From: Draconibacterium orientale
GTDB taxonomy: Bacteria; Bacteroidota; Bacteroidia; Bacteroidales; UBA1556
Assembly (NCBI GenBank): GCA_022736595.1
Contig: DZDC01000044.1
Span: forward strand, 7,321 to 18,967
Direction of reading: 5' to 3'
DNA length: 11,647 nucleotides
The position numbers and the translations under genes were made by a program. The notes under the pieces were generated by a model. The model saw only the letters and a program-made list of their open reading frames with translations, was not told the DNA's origin and did not search any database. Below, piece after piece: positions 1-6,936 of the stretch (within the stretch, counting starts at the first letter, position 1; every line of letters begins with the position of its first letter).

Positions 1-75
1 TTGCATCCAGCCACTTTGGCTCCAAACATTAATAGCCATCAATTGCAACAGAATCGAAAGTAAAAGAATTTTCAT
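1..75 (-). CDS. Secreted protein, N-terminal fragment (runs off the left edge)
   Basis: Reading the minus strand from an ATG at 73-75 gives 25 open codons to the window edge, beginning MKILLLSILL and ending WSQSGWMQ. This is a textbook Sec signal peptide: a Lys after Met, a hydrophobic core at about residues 3-17, and a probable signal peptidase I site after Ser-Gln (WSQ|SG). No stop occurs before base 1, so the gene continues leftward. The mature protein would begin Ser-Gly-Trp or close to it, but too little is visible to name a family. It is divergent from the sensor-phosphatase gene at 287 and shares its upstream region. The call rests only on the signal peptide and start; codon use looks coding. 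Confidence 0.7.
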   Translation of the reverse strand, partial: MKILLLSILLQLMAINVWSQSGWMQ

Positions 76-286
76 ATTGATTACTATTTAATTCAACGTA
101 TTTTTTAAACCTAAAACTAAAGTATTACTTTTTTATGAGTCGGCTAAATTAATATAAATCGTATGGATTTCCTATACGCAATTGACCCAAATTTGAAAAA
201 CAACGATCCCAGCTTAAATTGAGTTAACGCATTGAATATTATTTTTTGTACTTTTACGCAGACTTATTTCATCCGAATCAAAACTT
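76..286. other. Divergent intergenic region (211 bp)
   Basis: This AT-rich spacer separates the leftward secreted-protein gene from the rightward sensor-phosphatase gene and should hold promoters for both. No strict TAnnTTTG element is seen. The nearest match for the rightward gene is TACTTTTA at 249-256, about 30 bases before its ATG, without a well-placed -33 TTG. An imperfect inverted repeat lies at 160-178 (CGTATGGA, then TCC-T-ATACG with one bulged T), and a short CAAATTTG palindrome lies at 188-195; either could be an operator or be chance. No small gene was recognised. Confidence 0.5.
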
Positions 287-3200
287 ATGAAGTCTGTTTT
301 AATAATCTTATTACTTTCCTTATTTTCATTGAATTACCTTTGGGGGCAATCCTCATCAGGCCTAATTCCCATTGAGACATTTGGCTCGGAGCATTATAAA
401 GCTCAGCCCATCACTTGGGCTTTTGCCGAAGATTCGAGAGGTCTCATGTACGTTGGGAGTAAAGAGGCGCTGTTGGTATATTCAGGAAGTTGGAAAAAAT
501 ATCACATCGATTCGCATAACGATGTCACCTCCATTGCCATGGGAGGTAATGGCGAAATCTTTGTTGGGGGAAGAGGCGAATTTGGATATTTCGGCGCAGA
601 CCCAACCAATACGGGTTCTTTACACTATTTTCCGCTGTACCAAAAACTGGATTCCATACAGAAACAGTCAATTGGAACCATTTGGTACACCATCGTCAAT
701 AAAAATGCGGTCTATTTTATAAGTGCCGAAAAAACCTACCTTTACCAAATTCTGCAGAAAACGCTTAAAATTATAGATCATCCAGCCGAAGTGATCCACG
801 CAGCTAAGGTGCATCATCAAATTTTGGTAATAGTAAAAGACAAAGGTCTATTTAAACTCGATGAAAAAGGCCTCAGTTCTTTTGGAAAAAAAGGTCATTT
901 TATGACCCTAAAAGAGGACAAAGAAAAGGCTAACATCAAATATTTTTGCGAATCTTCGGGCAGTAAAGTATTGTTTATCAATGCCAACTATCAGCTCATG
1001 GAGTTTGACATTTCCAACCCCAACCTTCCCCCAATTCACTTTAAAACCAATGTGGATTCCTTGCTTAAAAATGCCAGCGTTCTAAAAATAATAAAACTAG
1101 GAGACGCCTATTTTGGCCTTTATTTACCTGGAAACGGAATTTTAATATTGGATAAAAACGGTAAATTCATACGTAAAATTGATAAAAGTACTGGCCTCAA
1201 GCAGGATATTGTGGAAAATTTATATTTCGATTCACAGCAAAATCTTTGGGCTGCCCATGGTACGGGCATTAGCCGAATTGAAATATATTCCAATTATGAA
1301 TATTTTCCAAGAGAATGGTTAAATTTGAAAGATCGAGTGCATAAAATCACCCGTTTCAACAACATTCTTTATTTGGCTTGTAAAGATGGACTTTATCAGT
1401 ACGAAAATCCCCGGTTTTCACCCGATAGCCTCCTGATTCAAAATCCAAAACCTCAGGTTACTAAAGCCCCATTCCCTCATACTTCTCATACTGCCATTTG
1501 GGATATTTATCCTGTGGAGGTGGAAGGCAAAGCGTTGATGCTCATCATTACCGACGATTTTGTTTTTAGTCTCAACGACAAAAACCACATCGATACCGTG
1601 CTCTATTCCTCTGGAAACACCCTTATGCAAGATAAAATTGATCCCAATAGAATATGGATTGGTTTATATCCCAAAGGGCTGGGTAGTTTTTATTACACAC
1701 AAGGCAAATGGGTAAACGAAGGACAAATCCAAGGTAGCAATTATGAGATTTTCAAACTTGACTTCGATAGCGACCTAAATCTATGGTTGGGAAGAATCGA
1801 TGGCCTCTCCGTATTATACAAACCCAGCTTTCGCAACAATACTATTTTTCAAGCCAAGCTTCGCAACTTTAGCGCAAAGGATGGCCTCCCCGTGAATGAT
1901 GCCATTTTCCCCCTATTCATGGATGGAAGAATGGTATTTGGAAGTTCGGAAGGAATCTTCATTTACGATTCTAAAAAAGAGAAATTTCAAATCGATTCTC
2001 AGTTGCCTAGCTGGTTTGCCAGCCACCATGTACATCGCATGTACACCGACAACAGCCAAAGAACTTGGACCGTAACCTACAACTACGACCACAGTGTGAT
2101 TTTCTTACGCAGCTTTCAAAAAACCACATCAGGAAATTATATTAACCGTATTCCATTGGCTTTGGAAGTTAATGCTCAAGCCTTTGATGCCCTGTACCAA
2201 GATGGACAAAGTCTTTGGGCCGGTGGATCTTTCGATCTTATAAAAATAAATAATGTAGGAGAATCGGGGAAAAGTAGTACCGTTAAAGCTTTTCTTAATC
2301 GCATCAGTATTGCCGGCAGAAGTACCCTTTTTGATGGTCATTTTTACGACGACCAGTTCAAGGCCATTGATCAACAAAATCAAAATGCCATTCCCATATT
2401 GGAATATGCCAAAAACAATTTAAGTTTTCACTTTTCGGGCATAAGCTCTAAAGTTAAAGCCAAGATTAGCTATCGCTGGAAGTTGGAAGGCTACGATACC
2501 GACTGGGGACCTTGGGTTACCAATACCGAAGTGCAGTTTACCAACTTGCCCGAAGGAGAATACAACTTCCGCTTGCAAGCCCGCGATTCGTATGGAAACC
2601 TGAGCAATGAAGTAAACTACGCCTTTAGCATAAAACCCCCTTGGTATCGTACTTTAGTAGCCTATATTGGATATTTGCTCTTTTTTATTGCCTTTGTTTG
2701 GGGAGCCATAAGAGTTAGCACCCGTAGCTTAAAGAAAATCATTAAAGCCGCCACCGCCGAAATTGTGGCTCAAAAAGAAGATATTGAAGAGAAAACCTTA
2801 AACATCATTAGCAGTATCAACTATGCTAAAAGAATACAAGAAGCGGTGATTCCGCAGAAAAAACTGATGCAAAAGGTTTTCCCTAAGCATTTTGTACTAT
2901 GGAAACCCCGCGATATCGTAAGCGGTGATTTTTATTGGATGATGCAAAAAGGAGAAAAAGCCATCATTGCTGCTGCCGACTGTACGGGTCACGGTGTCCC
3001 TGGCGCATTTATGAGTATCATGGGAATATCATTCCTCAACGAAATTGCCAATAATAAGGAAGTTCAAACTGCCGCCGAAGCACTTAATCAATTGCGTCAC
3101 AACGTAATAGTTTCTTTAAACCAGGAAGGATCTGAAACCGATACCAAAGACGGAATGGACATTTCACTTTGTGTATTTGATTTTAAAAAGATGATGATGC

Positions 3201-3556
3201 AATTTGCTGGAGCCTATAATCCTCTTTACATGATTCGCGACGGCGAACTCAGTGTAATCAAAGCCGATCGAATGCCCATTGGAGTACACGAAAGAGACAA
3301 TAAACCCTTTAGTAATATGGAGTTTAGCTTGCATAAAGGCGACCTATTTTATATCCTTAGCGATGGCTACATCGACCAGTTTGGGGGTCCCGACGGCAAA
3401 AAGTTTATGACTGGCAAATTCAAACAATTGTTGCTCGAAATTTACAAACTGCCCATGGAAGAACAAAAAGAAGTCTTGTGGCAAACCATCCTCGATTGGA
3501 GAGGAGAAATAGAACAAGTGGACGATATTATCATCATTGGCATTCAAGTGCCTTAA
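287..3556 (+). CDS. Beta-propeller sensor with SpoIIE/PP2C-type phosphatase output
   Basis: A predicted one-pass signalling protein of 1089 residues. Residues 1-21 form a signal peptide (cleavage near LWGQ|SSS). About 22-700 carry degenerate propeller blades of the two-component-regulator type; examples are FDSQQNLWAAHGTGISRIEI near 330 and FDSDLNLWLGRIDGLSVLY near 500. Residues 705-784 form a Y_Y_Y fold (YRWKLEGYDTDWGPW). A membrane helix spans 790-808, a coiled coil 815-855 (SINYAKRIQEAVIPQ), and a SpoIIE/PP2C domain about 860-1089. Metal-binding acids are present: D881 in SGDFYW, D898 in AADCTGHG, D1026 in LSDGYID and D1079/D1080 in VDDIIIIG. The propeller should therefore lie outside the inner membrane and the phosphatase in the cytosol. 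There is no histidine kinase, receiver or DNA-binding domain. By family logic the substrate would be a Ser/Thr-phosphorylated partner such as an anti-sigma-antagonist; none is encoded nearby, so ligand and target are unknown. Confidence 0.93.
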   Translation: MKSVLIILLLSLFSLNYLWGQSSSGLIPIETFGSEHYKAQPITWAFAEDSRGLMYVGSKEALLVYSGSWKKYHIDSHNDVTSIAMGGNGEIFVGGRGEFGYFGADPTNTGSLHYFPLYQKLDSIQKQSIGTIWYTIVNKNAVYFISAEKTYLYQILQKTLKIIDHPAEVIHAAKVHHQILVIVKDKGLFKLDEKGLSSFGKKGHFMTLKEDKEKANIKYFCESSGSKVLFINANYQLMEFDISNPNLPPIHFKTNVDSLLKNASVLKIIKLGDAYFGLYLPGNGILILDKNGKFIRKIDKSTGLKQDIVENLYFDSQQNLWAAHGTGISRIEIYSNYEYFPREWLNLKDRVHKITRFNNILYLACKDGLYQYENPRFSPDSLLIQNPKPQVTKAPFPHTSHTAIWDIYPVEVEGKALMLIITDDFVFSLNDKNHIDTVLYSSGNTLMQDKIDPNRIWIGLYPKGLGSFYYTQGKWVNEGQIQGSNYEIFKLDFDSDLNLWLGRIDGLSVLYKPSFRNNTIFQAKLRNFSAKDGLPVNDAIFPLFMDGRMVFGSSEGIFIYDSKKEKFQIDSQLPSWFASHHVHRMYTDNSQRTWTVTYNYDHSVIFLRSFQKTTSGNYINRIPLALEVNAQAFDALYQDGQSLWAGGSFDLIKINNVGESGKSSTVKAFLNRISIAGRSTLFDGHFYDDQFKAIDQQNQNAIPILEYAKNNLSFHFSGISSKVKAKISYRWKLEGYDTDWGPWVTNTEVQFTNLPEGEYNFRLQARDSYGNLSNEVNYAFSIKPPWYRTLVAYIGYLLFFIAFVWGAIRVSTRSLKKIIKAATAEIVAQKEDIEEKTLNIISSINYAKRIQEAVIPQKKLMQKVFPKHFVLWKPRDIVSGDFYWMMQKGEKAIIAAADCTGHGVPGAFMSIMGISFLNEIANNKEVQTAAEALNQLRHNVIVSLNQEGSETDTKDGMDISLCVFDFKKMMMQFAGAYNPLYMIRDGELSVIKADRMPIGVHERDNKPFSNMEFSLHKGDLFYILSDGYIDQFGGPDGKKFMTGKFKQLLLEIYKLPMEEQKEVLWQTILDWRGEIEQVDDIIIIGIQVP

Positions 3557-3566
3557 CAATAAAAGT

Positions 3567-4292
3567 ATGCCATTGCTTTCTTTCATCGATTTCCATTCAG
3601 GTCAAAACATGCTTTATCCTAAAGAATTGGCGGTAATTCTATTGGACGGATTAAGAAATGAATGGATTTTTTATTGGCTCATAGCATTAACCAGCATCCT
3701 TATTATTGGAAAACTTTCCTTCGAGCGTCGTTTTAACTTGAGCATAGCTGCCCAATTTGTGAACCGAAATTTTAGCACCTTACTTTCTGAAAGTTCCCTA
3801 CTCAAACATCCCTTAAATCTTATTTTAAGCTTCATCTTCCTGATTACCTCCGGTTTTTTTATTTCCTATTTTGCTTTGCACTTTGCTCACCAAGAACAAT
3901 GGAATCAAACCACAAGTTTAGAATTAATGGTAGCTGTATTGGTTTTCTTTCTATTCAAATCAGTTTTGGTAAGCTTGAGTCAGTTCTTATTCGAAATGCA
4001 ATCTGTTATTGGAATCTATCTGAATGTGGTAGTGCTTTCCCAAAACATTATGGCCATCGTTATGTTGGTTAGTTTGTGGCTTATGGCCTATATTTCACCA
4101 GAGCTGGGACTGTACCTTGGAACCATCATTATGATCGTATTGTGGCTGCTTCGACTCTATAAAATAACAACCCAAATACTGCCTAAAATTAACTATCGTT
4201 TGTTTCATTTTATTATTTACCTTTGCACCGTCGAAATTTTACCCTTAATTATTGCTGTAAAGCTTTATTTTCTGTGGCTTTCGATGAGTTAA
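3567..4292 (+). CDS. DUF4271 family integral membrane protein
   Basis: A 241-residue, strongly hydrophobic protein with about six membrane helices, at roughly 33-48, 83-105, 117-141, 150-172, 176-198 and 208-235. Its size, topology and position directly before hemD match DUF4271, a Bacteroidota membrane family of unknown function. The ATG at 3567 is preferred: it lies 10 bp after the preceding stop with an A-rich leader (CAATAAAAGT). An in-frame TTG at 3537 would overlap the phosphatase gene. A second ATG at 3609 (MLYPKEL) is a possible later start. Charged or polar residues between helices include a KHP segment around 80-82. I see no catalytic motif and assign no reaction. It is probably co-transcribed with the upstream sensor gene and with hemD 74 bp downstream. 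Confidence 0.8.
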   Translation: MPLLSFIDFHSGQNMLYPKELAVILLDGLRNEWIFYWLIALTSILIIGKLSFERRFNLSIAAQFVNRNFSTLLSESSLLKHPLNLILSFIFLITSGFFISYFALHFAHQEQWNQTTSLELMVAVLVFFLFKSVLVSLSQFLFEMQSVIGIYLNVVVLSQNIMAIVMLVSLWLMAYISPELGLYLGTIIMIVLWLLRLYKITTQILPKINYRLFHFIIYLCTVEILPLIIAVKLYFLWLSMS

Positions 4293-4366
4293 GTAATCGA
4301 TTTACGACCATTTTAAACTGGTAACAATTAGCAAGTTATTATTTACTGTCTTAAAACTTTAGCGTC

Positions 4367-5122
4367 TTGAAGGTAAAAAACATTCTGGTTTCTCAACCGC
4401 CACCAAGTGATTTAGACAAGTCACCCTACAGCAAACTGGCCGAAAAGTACAAGCTCAATATTGAGTATTTCAAATTCATCAAAATTGAAGGTGTTAGTTC
4501 GAAAGATTTCAGAAAAACAAGGGTTAACCCTCTTGATTTTTCCTCTGTAATCTTCACCAGTAGGCAGGCCGTTGATCACTTTTTTGCATTAGCAAAAGAG
4601 CTACGCATTGAAATTCCTGAAGAAATGAAGTATTTCTGTTTATCAGAATCTACCGCATTCTATCTTCAGAATTATGTACAATATCGGAAGCGTAAAATCT
4701 TCTTCGGTAAACAAACCTTTGGAGATCTGATGGACGTAATTCGCAAACACCGCGAAGACAAATTTTTATTCCCTTGCTCTGATATTCACAAAGAAGACAT
4801 TCCCGATGCCCTTACTGCTGAAGGTATTGCCTACGAAAAAGCGGTAATATACCGTACTTTGGCTTGCGACTTAAGCCACATCGATATTCCTCAGTATGAT
4901 ATGTTGGTGTTTTTTAGTCCTGCAGGGATTAAATCCTTATTTAAGAACTATCCTGAATACGTTCAAGGAGAACAGGTAATTGCCGCTTTTGGACAAACCA
5001 CCGCTGAAGCCGCTTTGGAATCAGGTCTACGTTTGGACGTTTTTGCCCCTACGCCTCAAGCTCCCTCCATGACCATGGCTATTGAAAATTTTGTGAAAGA
5101 AATCAATAAACGGAAGCGATAA
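4367..5122 (+). CDS. hemD: Uroporphyrinogen-III synthase
   Basis: The enzyme cyclises hydroxymethylbilane to uroporphyrinogen III with inversion of ring D, the last common step before haem, sirohaem and corrinoid branches; it is cytosolic. The 251-residue length fits the family. Recognisable segments are the opening ILVSQPPP, SSVIFTSRQAVDHFF near 60-75 (first lobe), DKFLFPCSDIHKEDIPDAL near 130-150, and DMLVFFSPAGIKSLFKNYPE plus IAAFGQTTAEAALESGL in the second half. HemD sequences diverge strongly, so the call rests on this pattern and the two-lobed layout. The start must be TTG at 4367: an in-frame stop lies at 4352-4354, no ATG or GTG lies between, and the next in-frame ATG is more than 80 codons in. 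The gene follows the DUF4271 gene and ends at the bidirectional terminator at 5145. Other haem genes are not in the window. Confidence 0.9.
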   Translation: MKVKNILVSQPPPSDLDKSPYSKLAEKYKLNIEYFKFIKIEGVSSKDFRKTRVNPLDFSSVIFTSRQAVDHFFALAKELRIEIPEEMKYFCLSESTAFYLQNYVQYRKRKIFFGKQTFGDLMDVIRKHREDKFLFPCSDIHKEDIPDALTAEGIAYEKAVIYRTLACDLSHIDIPQYDMLVFFSPAGIKSLFKNYPEYVQGEQVIAAFGQTTAEAALESGLRLDVFAPTPQAPSMTMAIENFVKEINKRKR

Positions 5123-5144
5123 AGCTCTTTCAAAAAATATTATA

Positions 5145-5172
5145 AAACCACCTTTTAAAGGTGGTTTTTTTT
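5145..5172 (+). terminator. Intrinsic terminator shared by hemD and panC
   Basis: A 10-bp perfect stem (AAACCACCTT, loop TTA, AAGGTGGTTT at 5145-5167) runs into eight Ts (5165-5172) on the plus strand, 22 bases after the hemD stop. Read on the minus strand the same hairpin lies just after the panC stop and is followed by a TTTATAATATTTTTT-like U-rich tract, so it probably ends both converging transcripts. Confidence 0.85.
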
Positions 5173-5175
5173 GTT

Positions 5176-6018
5176 TTAAAGCAATATATTATCGATTAAT
5201 CGAACTCCTCCTATTTTCACCACTATGAATCCCATTTGATTTTTTGAGGGCGAAGCATCTAAAGTCAAGCTTAAATCTTCGGGATTAGCAATCTCAAAAT
5301 AAACCAACTCCATGGAGGGATACCGATCCAATTGCTTTTGCACCCATTGTTTCAATTGCAAAGTATTCCATCGGGCAGCCATGGTGCTTGCTTCTTGCAA
5401 AATTTGATAAATGACGGGAGCTAAAGTACGTTCATTGGCACTAAGTCTCAAATTACGGCTGCTCATGGCCAGCCCATCCGTTTCGCGGAACGTTTCGCAG
5501 GGTACAATCTCAATGGGGAGTTGCATTTGATGCACCATGGCTTTGATGATAAGCAACTGTTGATAATCCTTTTTACCAAAATAGGCTCGGTGTGGCTTCA
5601 CAGCATCAAAAAGCTTACGAACCACGGTAGCCACTCCATCAAAATGACCTGGCCGGCTTGCCCCTTCCATCACTTGCTGCAAGCTTCCAAACTCATAATG
5701 CTCCACCTTAAAACCCTCAGGATACATTTCTTGAGCCGAAGGCATGAATACCATTTGGCATCCTACTTCGGTCAACAACTCTAAATCCTGAACTTCAAGT
5801 CGAGGATACTTGAGCAAATCTTCGGCATTATCAAACTGAGTAGGATTTACAAAAATGCTACATACAACACAATCGTTTTCGGCCAAAGCCTCCTTTACCA
5901 AAGCCAAATGACCTTGATGTAGCGCCCCCATGGTGGGAACAAAACCTATTTGCTGACCCGTTGAAAAAAGCGAACTTAATCTATTTTGTAAGATTGCAAT
6001 CTCATTATATACTTCCAT
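5176..6018 (-). CDS. panC: Pantothenate synthetase (pantoate--beta-alanine ligase)
   Basis: The enzyme joins pantoate to beta-alanine using ATP through a pantoyl-adenylate, the last step to vitamin B5 and coenzyme A; it is cytosolic. The 280-residue protein has the full set of class I nucleotidyltransferase motifs: FVPTMGALHQGH at 26-37 with the HxGH signature at 34-37, FVNPTQF at 56-62, EGASRPGHFDGVATVV at 118-133, AYFGKKDYQQ at 145-154 and MSSRN at 185-189 (KMSKS-like). Length and motifs are complete, so it should be active. The ATG at 6018 is the natural start. It is divergent from the GT5-like gene and convergent with hemD. The usual partners panB and panD are absent from the window. No strict TAnnTTTG promoter is seen upstream of it. 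Confidence 0.97.
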   Translation of the reverse strand: MEVYNEIAILQNRLSSLFSTGQQIGFVPTMGALHQGHLALVKEALAENDCVVCSIFVNPTQFDNAEDLLKYPRLEVQDLELLTEVGCQMVFMPSAQEMYPEGFKVEHYEFGSLQQVMEGASRPGHFDGVATVVRKLFDAVKPHRAYFGKKDYQQLLIIKAMVHQMQLPIEIVPCETFRETDGLAMSSRNLRLSANERTLAPVIYQILQEASTMAARWNTLQLKQWVQKQLDRYPSMELVYFEIANPEDLSLTLDASPSKNQMGFIVVKIGGVRLIDNILL

Positions 6019-6065
6019 GACTATTTTAATAATTGAAATACAATAAATTGACCCAAAAGATGGGA

Positions 6066-6097
6066 GTTGTTAAAATTACTTTTTTTTTGTAAATTTG
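6066..6097 (+). promoter_or_regulatory. Bacteroidota-type promoter of the GT5-like to DUF3127 run
   Basis: A perfect -7 element TAAATTTG (TAnnTTTG) lies at 6090-6097, and GTTG at 6066-6069 sits 20 bases upstream as a -33 element (consensus TTTG). The T-run between them is common in promoters of this phylum. It puts transcription start roughly 20 bases before the ATG at 6127, and argues that the in-frame TTG at 6067 is promoter, not coding. Confidence 0.75.
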
Positions 6098-6126
6098 CAC
6101 CTTTGAATTTTTTAAATCTGCACATC

Positions 6127-6936
6127 ATGGAAAAACCTAAGGTTTTGTATGTAAATCAAGAAATTACGCCTTACCTACCAGAGACGCACATGAGTCTATT
6201 CGGACGTCACCTCCCTCAAGCCACCCAGGAAATGAAGAAGGAAATCCGGACTTTTATGCCAAGGTTCGGGCTTATCAATGAACGACGCAACCAATTGCAT
6301 GAAGTGATACGGCTTTCGGGTATGAATTTAATCATCAACGAGATGGATCATCCTTTGATTATCAAAGTGGCGTCCATTCAAATTGCCCGTATGCAGGTTT
6401 ATTTTATTGATAATGACGATTATTTTCAACGCAAATTTATTTTTCAAAGTAAAACCGGAAAATTTTTTAAAGACAACGACGAACGTTCCATTTTTTATGC
6501 ACGTGGCGTAATCGAAACCGTGAAAAAATTAGGTTGGGCTCCCGATATCATTCACATTAACGGATGGTTTGGATCATTGGTTCCCATGTATCTTAGAAAA
6601 GTTTTTAAGAATAATCCCTTATTTTCAGAGTCAAAAATTGTAATTTCTCTTTTCAACGATGGCTTTGAAGATTCTTTTGACAAAGGTTTTTTGAATAAGC
6701 TTGTAAATGAAGGATTAGAAGAAAGCGAGCTCACACACTATAAAGAGCTTTCTTACGTTGGCTTTATGAAAAGTGCCATCGACTATTCCGATGCAATTAT
6801 TTTTAATGACGAAGTGCTGAATCCCGAATTGGTAAGCTATGCTCAAGCGAGCGGTAAGCCTGTTCTTCCTTATGTTTCAGGCGACGAATACAAACAAGCT
6901 TTTAATGATTTATATGACAAACTTCTTGAACGTTAA
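6127..6936 (+). CDS. GT5 N-terminal-domain protein, glycogen-synthase-like, probably non-catalytic
   Basis: A 269-residue protein corresponding only to the N-terminal Rossmann half of GT5 glycogen/starch synthase (GlgA is about 480 residues); the C-terminal nucleotide-sugar domain is absent. The opening KVLYVNQEITPYL matches the GlgA start (KVLxVxSExxPxx). The adjoining KTGGL ADP-glucose motif is replaced without a gap by PETHM (residues 18-22), so the equivalent of E. coli K15 is P18. RTFMPRFG and DIIHINGWFGSLVPMYL (140-156) match family segments, but the usual HDW is NGW (145-147). The family is commonly annotated as glycogen/starch synthase in Bacteroidota, but these losses argue against ordinary synthase activity. 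The ATG at 6127 is chosen because an upstream in-frame TTG lies in the promoter. It is divergent from panC and overlaps the next gene by 23 bp. Confidence 0.8.
   Translation: MEKPKVLYVNQEITPYLPETHMSLFGRHLPQATQEMKKEIRTFMPRFGLINERRNQLHEVIRLSGMNLIINEMDHPLIIKVASIQIARMQVYFIDNDDYFQRKFIFQSKTGKFFKDNDERSIFYARGVIETVKKLGWAPDIIHINGWFGSLVPMYLRKVFKNNPLFSESKIVISLFNDGFEDSFDKGFLNKLVNEGLEESELTHYKELSYVGFMKSAIDYSDAIIFNDEVLNPELVSYAQASGKPVLPYVSGDEYKQAFNDLYDKLLER

Noticed and set aside
3537..3566. TTG start for the DUF4271 gene overlapping the phosphatase gene
   Set aside because: An ATG at 3567 follows the upstream stop by 10 bp with an A-rich leader and needs no overlap; the extra residues look non-coding.
6067..6126. 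In-frame TTG extension of the GT5-like gene by 20 residues
   Set aside because: The extension covers the -33 and -7 promoter elements, and the family N-terminus begins at ATG 6127.
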